Assembly: GCF_004769525.1 (NCBI RefSeq)
Contig: NZ_RQFT01000009.1
Location: forward strand, 1 to 64,000
Direction of reading: 5' to 3'
Origin: Leptospira bouyouniensis
Lineage (GTDB): Bacteria; Spirochaetota; Leptospiria; Leptospirales; Leptospiraceae
Length of the DNA: 64,000 nt
A program made the translations under genes and the position numbers. Below, piece by piece: positions 43,000-51,446 of the stretch; positions within the stretch are counted from its first letter, which is position 1; each line of letters begins with the position of its first letter. The notes beneath the pieces are model-generated. The model saw nothing but the letters and a program-made list of their open reading frames with translations, searched no databases and had not been told where the DNA came from.

Positions 43000-43460
43000 T
43001 GACTGATCATTATAAAGACCATTTAGAATTTCTTAGACGTGTTCTTATAAAAAAGTTTGAAGATGCAAATAAGCGTCACGCAACATGGGACGATATTACA
43101 CCGATCGAGGATCCTTGGGAAAAGAAGTATTGGCTCATGCTTAAAGATATTTTGGATCGAGTTGATAGTTATATCAAATCCACTCCACCAAAACGTTCAG
43201 GTAGAGAAGTCGTTCTCGATGCAATGGCCTTCTCTGAGATGATAGAATTTTTAGATCCCAAAAGTGCAGTATCTAAATACAGAAATGAAATGGACACGGA
43301 TGAGTTTGAAACTCTCGGAATAGTCTTGCTCTCTGTGAGGAAAGCTGGAGAAGAAATCTATCTCGATGTATCTGGATCAACATTCAATCAGGAACAAAAA
43401 CTCGCAGTAATAGAATCCGCAAAAGAGGTAATCGAGCGGAATGGTGGGAAATATAACTAA
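42999..43460 (+). CDS. Hypothetical structural-region protein
   Basis: 153 residues, ATG overlapping the previous stop as TAATG. Charged and helical, with no recognised domain. Its stop overlaps the next start in the same way, so it is part of the portal transcript. It may be a connector or head-completion protein. Confidence 0.65.
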   Translation: MTDHYKDHLEFLRRVLIKKFEDANKRHATWDDITPIEDPWEKKYWLMLKDILDRVDSYIKSTPPKRSGREVVLDAMAFSEMIEFLDPKSAVSKYRNEMDTDEFETLGIVLLSVRKAGEEIYLDVSGSTFNQEQKLAVIESAKEVIERNGGKYN

Positions 43461-44614
43461 TGGCAAAGCAATATCTTTCTGGTGGCGGGAATCCATTTGG
43501 AGTTACCCCTGCGCCTTCAGTATTTAATCCTAATCCACCCGATGATCTAATTAGTAGGCAAGGCGAGCCTGCAATTTGGATTCGCGCAATTCCCACAATA
43601 GGAGATCTAGACGAAACAAAAATGGCGATTCCTGGAAGTGATTCTCAATTGTATCGGATCGAACGATATCGAAGGATGCCAACGGAAACTTTAAATCCGA
43701 TGTTTTATGATGGCAATGTTGTTCAAACGAAATATGGACCAATATCCAAAATCAGATCACTGAAAGTGTTTCGGAATGAAGATTTCGGAGGAAATTTTAA
43801 TCTATCAATTGAGAGTTTTGAGCACAATAGAATTAAGCTAAAACCAAATATCGAATTCCAGGAATATTATCAATTGGATTGCGATTATGATATCGAATCA
43901 TTTACAAAATTTGAAAATGTTTCATTTATTCAAGAAGACGATGGGTTTTTGCTCCATCCAGTTCAAGAAGATATCATCGTGATCGTCGATTCTGTTTGGA
44001 GAGAACGTTTCGACAAATCAGGTTACGATGAGATTGGATTTAAATATGATTTTACCAAAATCTCATGTGAGACAGTGGCAGAGGCTGGCCGAAGGTATTT
44101 ATTAAACTACGTGACATTTTCTCCAATTAAAATTGGTTATAAAACGATCGATACTAAGGATGTTCGATTGGCAGAGAAATTGATAGATGTCCAATCAGGC
44201 GATATTGATATCGTTGTTGGTTCTGGATTAAACCTTTCAAAAGATGACATACTGATTCCATTGCGTTCTCTTCGGACAGAGAAAGAAATCCTACAAAAAG
44301 ATAAGGACGGACGTTACCCTGTCAAATACAGCCCACTTCGGGAGATTGTGGCAGTCTATACCGATTCTATCGAGTATGAAGACTTTTGGATAGAAGACAG
44401 TAGATATGTTCGCATCAATGCCGGTACTCTTCCAGAAAGAATAGTTTGTGTGTACCAATATAATCCTAGATATACGATTATGCCAGATACAACGGCCTCA
44501 GCTCTGGCAGAACGTATCCAACCGAGAAAATTTATTGGGAGGATTAATCAGACAAGGCTTGATCTTGGTAGAATCTTCCGCGAATCAATTTATCGTTCGG
44601 TGGCGACTGACTGA
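43460..44614 (+). CDS. Phage structural protein of unknown role
   Basis: 384 residues starting at the TAATG overlap. Beta-rich with many aromatic residues (Y-R-I-E-R-Y-R-R-M, Y-Q-L-D-C-D-Y-D) and a C-terminal Y-Q-Y-N-P-R-Y segment, typical of a head-tail connector or neck protein, without a specific family. Last gene before promoter copy 4. Confidence 0.65.
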   Translation: MAKQYLSGGGNPFGVTPAPSVFNPNPPDDLISRQGEPAIWIRAIPTIGDLDETKMAIPGSDSQLYRIERYRRMPTETLNPMFYDGNVVQTKYGPISKIRSLKVFRNEDFGGNFNLSIESFEHNRIKLKPNIEFQEYYQLDCDYDIESFTKFENVSFIQEDDGFLLHPVQEDIIVIVDSVWRERFDKSGYDEIGFKYDFTKISCETVAEAGRRYLLNYVTFSPIKIGYKTIDTKDVRLAEKLIDVQSGDIDIVVGSGLNLSKDDILIPLRSLRTEKEILQKDKDGRYPVKYSPLREIVAVYTDSIEYEDFWIEDSRYVRINAGTLPERIVCVYQYNPRYTIMPDTTASALAERIQPRKFIGRINQTRLDLGRIFRESIYRSVATD

Positions 44615-44627
44615 AACCGAAAAAAGC

Positions 44628-44664
44628 TTGAATTCTCGCATGGGGGATGCCCTTGTCACTTCCC
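44628..44664 (+). promoter_or_regulatory. Late-type bipartite promoter element, copy 4
   Basis: TTGAAT at 44628, TTGTCACTTCCC at 44653, same 25-base TTG-TTG distance. It is followed by a 10-codon minicistron (ATG 44665, TAG 44692-44694) rather than a large gene. Confidence 0.7.
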
Positions 44665-44694
44665 ATGTCAAACTCTGCTCAAATATCATCTTAG
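44665..44694 (+). other. Nine-residue leader minicistron
   Basis: ATG directly after the promoter element opens a frame of nine codons (M-S-N-S-A-Q-I-S-S) ending in TAG, 21 bases before the next ATG at 44716. Whether it is translated is unknown; here the promoter motif is kept while the coding context is not. Confidence 0.4.
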
Positions 44695-44715
44695 GTTTCA
44701 TTAAAGGTAAAAAAT

Positions 44716-45666
44716 ATGGTGCGACCGTTTAAAGGTTTTCTATTCCAAAATCCCGACGAAAATGCAAACAGACACCTTTTGGAAAGACTGTATGCTACAG
44801 AAATTCCAGGTGAAATCGATCCATCGATTCCAAAAACCGGTGGGTGGGGAGCCATTGTAACCCCCGATGAAATACGATATTCTTTGATGTCAGGTAACGG
44901 TCGATTGGTGACAGTTGATGGATCATATATCACAGACGAAAATTTAAAAGGATTCGTAGATCAGGTTACACTTGCGATTTCTGAGGAGTTGGAGCACGAA
45001 ATCTATCCGACAATCTATAGGCATAGACCAAAAGGGAACCTCCCAAGGTTAATCGAGCCTCATGCAAAGTGGTATGATGCTCACGATTATCAGAATTCCG
45101 ATCTTGGTAATAATTTCTTTGTAGAATTGCGAAAAAAACCACTTCAAAGACTAATTACTTGGCAATTCGTTAATCCAATTGGCCGGGACATGAACAATGA
45201 ACCGACAACCACAATCGTTGATTTCCAAAAGAGAGCGAGAATAGTATATGACCAAGGAATTTTACGTTCTATTGGGATTCTTGGATCTAATGTCTCCTTT
45301 TCTGGTAACGCAGCGCTTCGATCGCAAAGAGTTTTTCAAGGGATGAGCCCAACGAAAATTCCAACTACTCACTATATTGATTTTATCTCTGGGTATGATT
45401 CTGCGTATCGAGTTCCAGCGGAATTAAGAGAGGTTATTGGTCTTGTAACAGCCATTAAAGTAATGTCGATCTATGGTGATGGACGCGCTGCTGCCGTTGC
45501 AAGTTTTTCAGTTGGGGTAGGTGTTCTACATGAATCTGTCAGCACAACTCAGTCTGCGACGAGCTCGATGTATGGAGCCCGAATCTTAGAGTTGACTAAC
45601 TATCTCAAGGCATGGTACGAAAAAAACATGAGTCGATATAGGTCCATGAGAGTCGCGATACTTTAG
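44716..45666 (+). CDS. Phage structural protein
   Basis: 316 residues. The C-terminal V-S-T-T-Q-S-A-T-S-S-M-Y-G-A-R-I is a motif I recall from conserved neck or baseplate-type proteins of large myoviruses, so a virion role is likely. It has its own late-type promoter. A short hairpin (45683-45707) follows the stop. Confidence 0.65.
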   Translation: MVRPFKGFLFQNPDENANRHLLERLYATEIPGEIDPSIPKTGGWGAIVTPDEIRYSLMSGNGRLVTVDGSYITDENLKGFVDQVTLAISEELEHEIYPTIYRHRPKGNLPRLIEPHAKWYDAHDYQNSDLGNNFFVELRKKPLQRLITWQFVNPIGRDMNNEPTTTIVDFQKRARIVYDQGILRSIGILGSNVSFSGNAALRSQRVFQGMSPTKIPTTHYIDFISGYDSAYRVPAELREVIGLVTAIKVMSIYGDGRAAAVASFSVGVGVLHESVSTTQSATSSMYGARILELTNYLKAWYEKNMSRYRSMRVAIL

Positions 45667-45682
45667 TTATTGCAGTTGGATA

Positions 45683-45707
45683 CCTAAATCTCACACTGGG
45701 ATTTAGG
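45683..45707. terminator. Short hairpin after 44716 gene
   Basis: CCTAAATC (45683-45690) and GATTTAGG (45700-45707), perfect 8-base arms, 9-base loop, no T run after it. Weak terminator or structural element. Confidence 0.4.
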
Positions 45708-45741
45708 AACGGACAAGGCTTTGGAACGGTTTCAATCCGTG

Positions 45742-45849
45742 ATGGGTGGCGAGTGGTTCCTTTCGCAAGGTGGCGGAAAATACAAACGCAAACAATCCAG
45801 GCGTTCGGGGATTTTCAGGGGACTGAAACCAAGTGAACCGCATAGTTAA
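45742..45849 (+). CDS. Small basic protein
   Basis: 35 residues from ATG 45742 (TTG 45721 would give 42). Its TAA overlaps the next ATG as TAATG, the coupling seen elsewhere in this operon, which supports expression. Composition: G-G-E-W-F-L-S-Q-G-G-G-K-Y-K-R-K, then Arg-rich. Unknown role. Confidence 0.5.
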   Translation: MGGEWFLSQGGGKYKRKQSRRSGIFRGLKPSEPHS

Positions 45850-46415
45850 TGTCCTGGACAACAACACCCAATGCAGGTGAAAATCCTGCTCTTGCGGAAA
45901 TTATTAAAAAAAGGTCAAGTGACGTGAGTAATAAATTTCAACAAAAAAGAGCCAAACAAGTTATAGGGAAAGAGCGAGTAGAGTTACTCACATTTACGCA
46001 TAGATTCTATCTTCATTACATGAATCCTATCCATCGATGGGTTGTACTTGCATTGTTCAAATTATCTGTGAAAGCAAATCTAAGAAAGAAGCCGAGACTT
46101 TCTGATTTTTTACAGTTTCTTTCTCAGTTTATCCAGGCATTTGCGGGATATTCTGTTACTCATGTTTCGAATGTTCCTCCGAAAATTGATATTTACTCAA
46201 TGGGAACAAGAATTGGCCTCGCAAATTTTTTCTGGAAAAGGCGATGGCTGTTAATGTGTAAAATATTCCTTTTGGGAAAAGATCCAGATTATATCGATTC
46301 TATGAAGCGGTTAATTGTCTCAAATTATCGAGAAGGTCTGAATTTGCCTGAGCCAACTGCAAGCGCAGTAAGTCGGGATTCGGTTCGACAGGTTTTGCCC
46401 TTGAAGCAGGCGTAA
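45849..46415 (+). CDS. Hypothetical late protein
   Basis: 188 residues. Basic, helical, with several aromatic-rich segments (W-V-V-L-A-L-F-K-L, F-F-W-K-R-R-W-L-L-M-C-K-I-F-L-L) that could be membrane-associated. No family recognised. Its 3' end overlaps the minus-strand gene at 46300-46692 by 116 bases. Confidence 0.6.
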   Translation: MSWTTTPNAGENPALAEIIKKRSSDVSNKFQQKRAKQVIGKERVELLTFTHRFYLHYMNPIHRWVVLALFKLSVKANLRKKPRLSDFLQFLSQFIQAFAGYSVTHVSNVPPKIDIYSMGTRIGLANFFWKRRWLLMCKIFLLGKDPDYIDSMKRLIVSNYREGLNLPEPTASAVSRDSVRQVLPLKQA

Positions 46416-46692
46416 GAATTTTATAAATATCGCGGTGTCTTGTATAGATACCGTTGATAATACCCATTGTAAGTTTCTTTTGAGCATGTGTTAGATAGAT
46501 TGATTTAGTTCGGATATCTCTAAGCGTTCTCACTTCTGATAAAAAAATTCTTATCTTTCCTTGAGAAAACAATTCAAGTAATCTATCGATTGATGCGTGA
46601 ATTATAATGAATTCCGCCGTTGGAATATTTGGATCAAAACTCTCTTCTTCTTGTGCCACAATAATCCGATAATACGAGACATAAAAAAACAT
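46300..46692 (-). CDS. Minus-strand gene inside the late block
   Basis: 130 residues. Ribosome site AAAGG five bases before the ATG, and the plus strand has no competing frame in 46416-46692, so it is probably real. It begins 21 bases from late promoter copy 5 and is antisense to the end of the 45849 gene. A helical, charged product without a recognised domain. A regulator of the neighbouring late promoter is a possibility, not more. Confidence 0.55.
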   Translation of the reverse strand: MFFYVSYYRIIVAQEEESFDPNIPTAEFIIIHASIDRLLELFSQGKIRIFLSEVRTLRDIRTKSIYLTHAQKKLTMGIINGIYTRHRDIYKILTPASRAKPVEPNPDLLRLQLAQANSDLLDNLRQLTAS

Positions 46693-46712
46693 TCAAGCCT
46701 TTCATTTTTTTC

Positions 46713-46749
46713 TTGCAAATTGCAGGTAATTCGTCCCTTGTCACTCCCT
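46713..46749 (+). promoter_or_regulatory. Late-type bipartite promoter element, copy 5
   Basis: TTGCAA at 46713, TTGTCACTCCCT at 46738, distance 25. There is no ATG at the usual place; the likely start is 46783 with its own GAGG ribosome site, so this copy shows the motif acts independently of a start codon. Confidence 0.65.
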
Positions 46750-46782
46750 AATCAAATACCTGCTCCGCTTATGCGAGGTAAA

Positions 46783-47571
46783 ATGTTAGCAAATATAGAT
46801 CAGAAAATCAACCAAGCTCAAGGAGATGCTAGTAAAGAACTAGTTGTCACCTCTATCGAGAAGTCCTCTTTGTCGGTCAAAATTGGATCTAAACCTTTCT
46901 ATGTTCGAGAAAGTGATACAGGTAGAAAGTTTTATTGGAACGGCCTCAAGTTTGTCGACCTAACAAATGATCCTGGTATTCGCGCATGTAATACGTTGCG
47001 AGTCGCGGCTAATGTCGCTGATGCGGAAACCGTTGGAATTGGTGCAAGAACATATGAATTTGATCGTGCTGCTGACGGAGTTGTGTCTGGGAACATAGCT
47101 GTAAAAGGTCATGCGGATGATACACCTGGGAATGCAATTGCTGCACTTGTTGATGTTATAAATTCAGATCCAATTTCTGAAGTTACGGCCATTAAAATTT
47201 CTGCCAATGAAATGTTTGTATACCACAAAGTACCTGGTAACAAGACTACTCCCACTACAGAAACTCTCTTGGGAGCAAATAACGGATGGGCCGCTGCAAC
47301 ATTACTCAATGGACGTGAGCCAGGAAGTCAGGCATATTCAGTGATCCGGCGCGTTCCTACTGCGGTTGAAGTCGCTTTAGGTGTAATGCATTTCTATTTC
47401 GATTTCGCTCCTACATTGGCCGACATTCGAGTCGTTGCAACAGCGACTCCAGGTGTTCCTTTAGCCTGGGACGGTGCAGTAACAATTACTGGGAATAGAC
47501 TCACGATTGACAACTCTGGCTCAGTCGATTGGTCAACTACGAACACAATCGTTCTTACGGTGGCAAAATAA
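46783..47571 (+). CDS. Phage structural protein (decoration/fibre-like)
   Basis: 262 residues from ATG 46783 with GAGG upstream. The central V-G-I-G-A-R-T-Y-E-F-D and I-A-A-L-V-D-V-I-N-S-D have the pattern of beta-rich phage surface proteins, and the C-terminal part reads like an Ig or beta-sandwich domain. Probable virion protein; exact role unknown. Confidence 0.6.
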   Translation: MLANIDQKINQAQGDASKELVVTSIEKSSLSVKIGSKPFYVRESDTGRKFYWNGLKFVDLTNDPGIRACNTLRVAANVADAETVGIGARTYEFDRAADGVVSGNIAVKGHADDTPGNAIAALVDVINSDPISEVTAIKISANEMFVYHKVPGNKTTPTTETLLGANNGWAAATLLNGREPGSQAYSVIRRVPTAVEVALGVMHFYFDFAPTLADIRVVATATPGVPLAWDGAVTITGNRLTIDNSGSVDWSTTNTIVLTVAK

Positions 47572-47572
47572 C

Positions 47573-47878
47573 GTGAGAAAATTTCTAGCAGCACAGGATA
47601 TTGCAAGAGCTCCGTATGCAAATCATTTTACGGAGCTCCACGATGCCAATGTTGTAAATTTGAATGATCAGCAAAAAATCTATGTAATCACTGAAGTGCG
47701 CTCTGGTGGTGCTTGGACCTGTGAATATACCAATTCATCTGCTGATGGTGAGGTCTATACCCGAAATGGTAGTGGGATCCAAACGTTTTTTCCGAAAGCA
47801 TTCGTAGGTGAGAATTTGAAATTCACGGGAGTTACGGAAGTATCTGGATTTTTTATTCCTGCAGGTAAAGTATTTTAA
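47573..47878 (+). CDS. Hypothetical structural protein
   Basis: 101 residues from GTG 47573, one base after the previous stop, with a GGTGG ribosome site. A longer frame from 47507 would overlap the previous gene. Beta-rich (Y-V-I-T-E-V-R-S-G-G-A-W-T-C-E-Y). Unknown. Confidence 0.55.
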   Translation: MRKFLAAQDIARAPYANHFTELHDANVVNLNDQQKIYVITEVRSGGAWTCEYTNSSADGEVYTRNGSGIQTFFPKAFVGENLKFTGVTEVSGFFIPAGKVF

Positions 47879-48292
47879 ATGGCTGCAATCCAAATTAAAT
47901 CACAAGTCGCATTGGTAGAGGATTCAGGTGTACAAGTAGTATTGCCAGAAATGATAACTCAAAACGAATTCACCAAAGGTGCGCTTAGTGAGGCTATCAT
48001 TATAGAAAATTCAGTTTCCGATACCATGGTTACTCCAATTGCAGTCTCGCTCGAATCTTATCCAAATACTACATGCATTGTATTGAAAGCAGAGTATGCC
48101 GAAAATGACTTCCCAAACGGAATCAAGGCAGGTGATAGAGCAAAATTCCAATTCAGATTCGATTCTGGGAATTGGTTTGAAGCCTATTCAGTGATTCTCG
48201 AAGGATACAAACCAAATTCTCCAGAGATACAAATTCGAGCACAAGGTACTGCAAAAATTCTAGTAAAGAGGACTGTCAGTGCAACAGAATAA
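47879..48292 (+). CDS. Hypothetical structural protein
   Basis: 137 residues, ATG immediately after the preceding TAA. Alternating beta-strands (T-C-I-V-L-K-A-E-Y-A-E-N-D-F, K-F-Q-F-R-F-D) suggest a small virion or head-decoration protein. Overlaps the protease start by 14 bases. Confidence 0.6.
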   Translation: MAAIQIKSQVALVEDSGVQVVLPEMITQNEFTKGALSEAIIIENSVSDTMVTPIAVSLESYPNTTCIVLKAEYAENDFPNGIKAGDRAKFQFRFDSGNWFEAYSVILEGYKPNSPEIQIRAQGTAKILVKRTVSATE

Positions 48293-49112
48293 ACCGTATT
48301 GTTTTTTAAAATCTGCAACCGTTGAACAAGCCGAAATTGAAGGTAAGTTCATAAACATGCTTCTTAAAGTATCGACAGAGAAGCGTGACAAAGAAGGTGA
48401 TATGTTCCTGAAAGGAGCATGGACCCACAAAGAGGATGTTGAATACTTCCAAAAGAAAGGTGTGATCGATTGGAATCACTTATCTCAAACATCTAAATTC
48501 GCAAAGTCAAATAATCCCAAAGAAAAAGCTGATAATGAATTGGTTAGCGCAGAAGCAATCCTTGGTGTTCCAAGCGGGCGCGGCCTGTTTCTTGGCGATG
48601 ATGGATTATATTGTGAAGCTCGAATTAATGCAGAAAATAAATACATCAAACCATTTGTTCCTTTACTCAAAGCTGGATTTTCTGGATTGGAAGTTTCTGC
48701 TGCTGGTGGTGCATACCGTCCAAGTCCAGAAACAATTTCCAAATATGGAGAAAAGACTTGGGATCGAGCAAGGCTTACTCATATAGCCATTTGCCCTCCA
48801 GGTGAGGCAATCAATGACGAAACCCAAGCATTACTCTTAAAGTCTCATCTCGCATCTGAACTAGGATGGAAGGAAGAAGAAGAGCCTTTACCAACCAAGT
48901 TTAATATTGATCCAGTCGGTTCAGTGTTAGAATTCATTTCTTCTTCTCCTGATTACAATCAGTGGGTTGCAAACAGACTAGTTGGTGCAATCGATTCTGG
49001 TCTTCTCCAAAAGGATTACCAAGCGATTTTTGAATTTGTTAAAAATCATGGTCTATCGGTAGAGAAGGCAAAACAATACGCAATTAAACTACTACAGGCT
49101 ATGGAGGTCTGA
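48279..49112 (+). CDS. Prohead maturation protease
   Basis: 277 residues from GTG 48279 with AGAGGA upstream. Herpes/HK97-type serine protease of phage heads: E-G-D-M-F-L-K-G-A-W, D-W-N-H67-L as catalytic His region and G-L-E-V-S140-A-A-G as nucleophile region. It would cleave scaffold and perhaps the capsid N-terminus after assembly. Followed by the scaffold-like gene and the capsid gene, the standard order. Confidence 0.85.
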   Translation: MQQNKPYCFLKSATVEQAEIEGKFINMLLKVSTEKRDKEGDMFLKGAWTHKEDVEYFQKKGVIDWNHLSQTSKFAKSNNPKEKADNELVSAEAILGVPSGRGLFLGDDGLYCEARINAENKYIKPFVPLLKAGFSGLEVSAAGGAYRPSPETISKYGEKTWDRARLTHIAICPPGEAINDETQALLLKSHLASELGWKEEEEPLPTKFNIDPVGSVLEFISSSPDYNQWVANRLVGAIDSGLLQKDYQAIFEFVKNHGLSVEKAKQYAIKLLQAMEV

Positions 49113-49113
49113 A

Positions 49114-49845
49114 ATGAATAAGGATTGGCAGAAACAGTTTATGGGGCTTGTCTCCTCGTTTACCAAATCCAGTACAGGAGCAGAGGATACACAGCCACCT
49201 CCTAGTGCTGAAGATGGTGGAACGGGAGCAGGCAAAGGAATCTCTGATGAATTTTTAGATAAATTGAAGTCAGCGATTGAATCAGGTGAGGTTGCAGTCG
49301 AAGAATCGGCTATCAAGGCTTACTGTAAAACAAATGGAATTTCTGAAGAAGACAGCGCGGAAATTTGGGGAATTATCTCTGAAGGGTTGAGTGATGAAGG
49401 TGGTGAAGAACCTGCACCTGAGCCAGATCCTGGAAGTGATATCCAGAAAGGTGGGAACAAGGCGATGGACCCAGACTTTGTGGCTTTTGCAAAATCAACA
49501 GCAATGGCTGTTAAAAGCGCAGAAACGCATGAAATGGCGATCGCTTCCTTAATCGAAGAGAATGCTGTATTTGCAAAAGAAAATCAAGAAATCAAAAAGG
49601 AAATCGCATTCTTAAAGTCAGAACTCGGGAAAGTATTAAAACAACCGGTAGATACAAAGAAACCGGTTCTTGATACTTCCGGGATCCCTGCACAATATGG
49701 AAGAGCTGAAATTATCCAGCTTATTTCCAAAGGTGTCCAGGATAAAAAATTAGCTCTCGGTGACTTGCAGACGTTCAAATCGTCCGGACGTCAAACTGAG
49801 GCTGTTGTGGAATTTTTAAAAAGTTCATCCAAAGGGGGAAACTAA
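49114..49845 (+). CDS. Scaffold-like protein
   Basis: 243 residues with a GGAGG ribosome site. Acidic, Glu/Ser-rich, with helices in the middle and C-terminus (E-E-N-A-V-F-A-K-E-N-Q-E-I-K-K-E-I) and little globular character. Position between prohead protease and capsid is that of a scaffolding protein. Stop overlaps the capsid start. Confidence 0.65.
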   Translation: MNKDWQKQFMGLVSSFTKSSTGAEDTQPPPSAEDGGTGAGKGISDEFLDKLKSAIESGEVAVEESAIKAYCKTNGISEEDSAEIWGIISEGLSDEGGEEPAPEPDPGSDIQKGGNKAMDPDFVAFAKSTAMAVKSAETHEMAIASLIEENAVFAKENQEIKKEIAFLKSELGKVLKQPVDTKKPVLDTSGIPAQYGRAEIIQLISKGVQDKKLALGDLQTFKSSGRQTEAVVEFLKSSSKGGN

Positions 49846-51398
49846 TGAAACTCAACTTAAAATTCACTTTGATTGGTGTTGTTTCAACAATTCTCTTCTG
49901 CATTGGCCTCCTCCATCTTGGAGGCACTGAGACTGTTATGCTCGGGTTATTAACCCCGTCATTCGGTTCGCTAGAAGAAATCAGAAACTTCATGAAGTCA
50001 TTTAACGCAAATAGCGACGGTATTACCGACGTTACTGCTCTCACAAATGGTGCTGCGACAACTATGCACAATTTGGACGAAGAGATGGTTCTCTTAGCAC
50101 AGGATTCAGACGAATATAACTTCTTGAATACTATGTTCTATCGAGATACAAAATCGACTCTAAACGTGTTTGGTCAAATTCTCGATTGGGGTGGCAATGG
50201 CGATTTCTCTTTCGTAGGTGAAGTTGACGACGCAGAATTCAAAGATGTTTCCATCAAGAGAATCTCAAAAACGGTTTCTTTCCTCGCGGAAGGATATGCA
50301 GTATCTAAGGTTTTGGACATCCAAGACACAGGTTCTTATGATCCAGAAGCGATCCAAGTTCAAGGTGCGATTAACCGAATTATGCAAACTCTTGCTTATG
50401 GTGCATGGTATGCTGAGAAGGCTATCAATCCACTTGAATTCGATGGTTTTGTAACTGAACTTAAGAATGCTGGCCAAGTTTATGATGCACGCGGTGGTTT
50501 TCCGGAAATTAAAATCATCAAAGAATTGGCTGTGAATATCAGAACAAACTTCGGTATGGTAAACGAATTTTGGCTCCATGATGGTGTTAAAAACGTATTG
50601 GATACATACTACACTGAATCTAAAGAATTTTTTACCCAACCGAATAACGGATCTATGGCAGACATTGGATACAATATCCCAGGTTTAGTTGGTGCTCCAC
50701 TTAAAGATAAGAGGCTGGAATTTAAAACTGATCTTTGGATGAACCGTCATCTAGTTGAATTGCCAACTTATAGAGATGCCAATGGTAACAAAGTATCTGG
50801 GAAAACAAATTCTCTAGCTCCTGATGCACCGAGCATTGCGTTAGCAGTATCCGGTGGCCCAGTTTTGGGTTCTGAGTGGCTTCCGAAAGATACCAAAAAT
50901 TCTTCTGGTGTTGATGCTGGAGTAAGTTATCGAGTGGTTGCTTGTAACAAATCTGGACGTTCTGCTCCAAGTGCGATTGTAACCTCTGGTGCAATGAGCG
51001 CAGGTAAATCAATCACAGTAACAATTACACCTGCTGGAAGTGGGAATGCGGCTACTTATTTCCAAATTTTCCGTGAGACATCACCTGGTTCTGGAGACTT
51101 CCGATTGACAGAAAGAATCGTGAAATCTGCAAACCCTACTACCGTGTATGTTGATCTCAATGCTTGGCGTCCAGGTTGCACTGAAGGTGTTGTGGGTGAT
51201 TTCAATTCAAGATCTGCTCTCGACCAGAAGCGAACCTACCAAATGTTGCGTATGTTGCCTTTGTTACAAACCAAGTTCTCACCGAACGCAGTTTATCAAA
51301 GAAAACTAGCGGGTATGGTTGAATGGTATGGTGGTCTTGCGGTTTTACAACCAAAGAGATTCTATTTAATTAAGAACTTACCTACTACACTCGTATAG
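49845..51398 (+). CDS. Major capsid protein with Ig-like insertion
   Basis: 517 residues. The middle (residues about 60-330) reads like an HK97-type capsid subunit. Residues about 350-440 form an Ig/FN3-like domain (Y-R-V-V-A-C-N-K-S-G-R-S, Y-F-Q-I-F-R-E-T-S-P-G-S-G). Odd: the first 30 residues are basic then strongly hydrophobic, like a signal or membrane anchor, which is unusual for a capsid; it may be removed by the protease. ATG overlaps the scaffold stop. Confidence 0.8.
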   Translation: MKLNLKFTLIGVVSTILFCIGLLHLGGTETVMLGLLTPSFGSLEEIRNFMKSFNANSDGITDVTALTNGAATTMHNLDEEMVLLAQDSDEYNFLNTMFYRDTKSTLNVFGQILDWGGNGDFSFVGEVDDAEFKDVSIKRISKTVSFLAEGYAVSKVLDIQDTGSYDPEAIQVQGAINRIMQTLAYGAWYAEKAINPLEFDGFVTELKNAGQVYDARGGFPEIKIIKELAVNIRTNFGMVNEFWLHDGVKNVLDTYYTESKEFFTQPNNGSMADIGYNIPGLVGAPLKDKRLEFKTDLWMNRHLVELPTYRDANGNKVSGKTNSLAPDAPSIALAVSGGPVLGSEWLPKDTKNSSGVDAGVSYRVVACNKSGRSAPSAIVTSGAMSAGKSITVTITPAGSGNAATYFQIFRETSPGSGDFRLTERIVKSANPTTVYVDLNAWRPGCTEGVVGDFNSRSALDQKRTYQMLRMLPLLQTKFSPNAVYQRKLAGMVEWYGGLAVLQPKRFYLIKNLPTTLV

Positions 51399-51410
51399 GT
51401 TTGAAATTAT

Positions 51411-51435
51411 AAGGCAGGACTAAACATCCTGCCTT
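51411..51435. terminator. Hairpin after the capsid gene
   Basis: AAGGCAGGA (51411-51419), 7-base loop, TCCTGCCTT (51427-51435), perfect 9-base arms. Without a strong T run it may only attenuate, allowing high capsid but lower downstream expression. Confidence 0.6.
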
Positions 51436-51446
51436 TGCAATATAAA

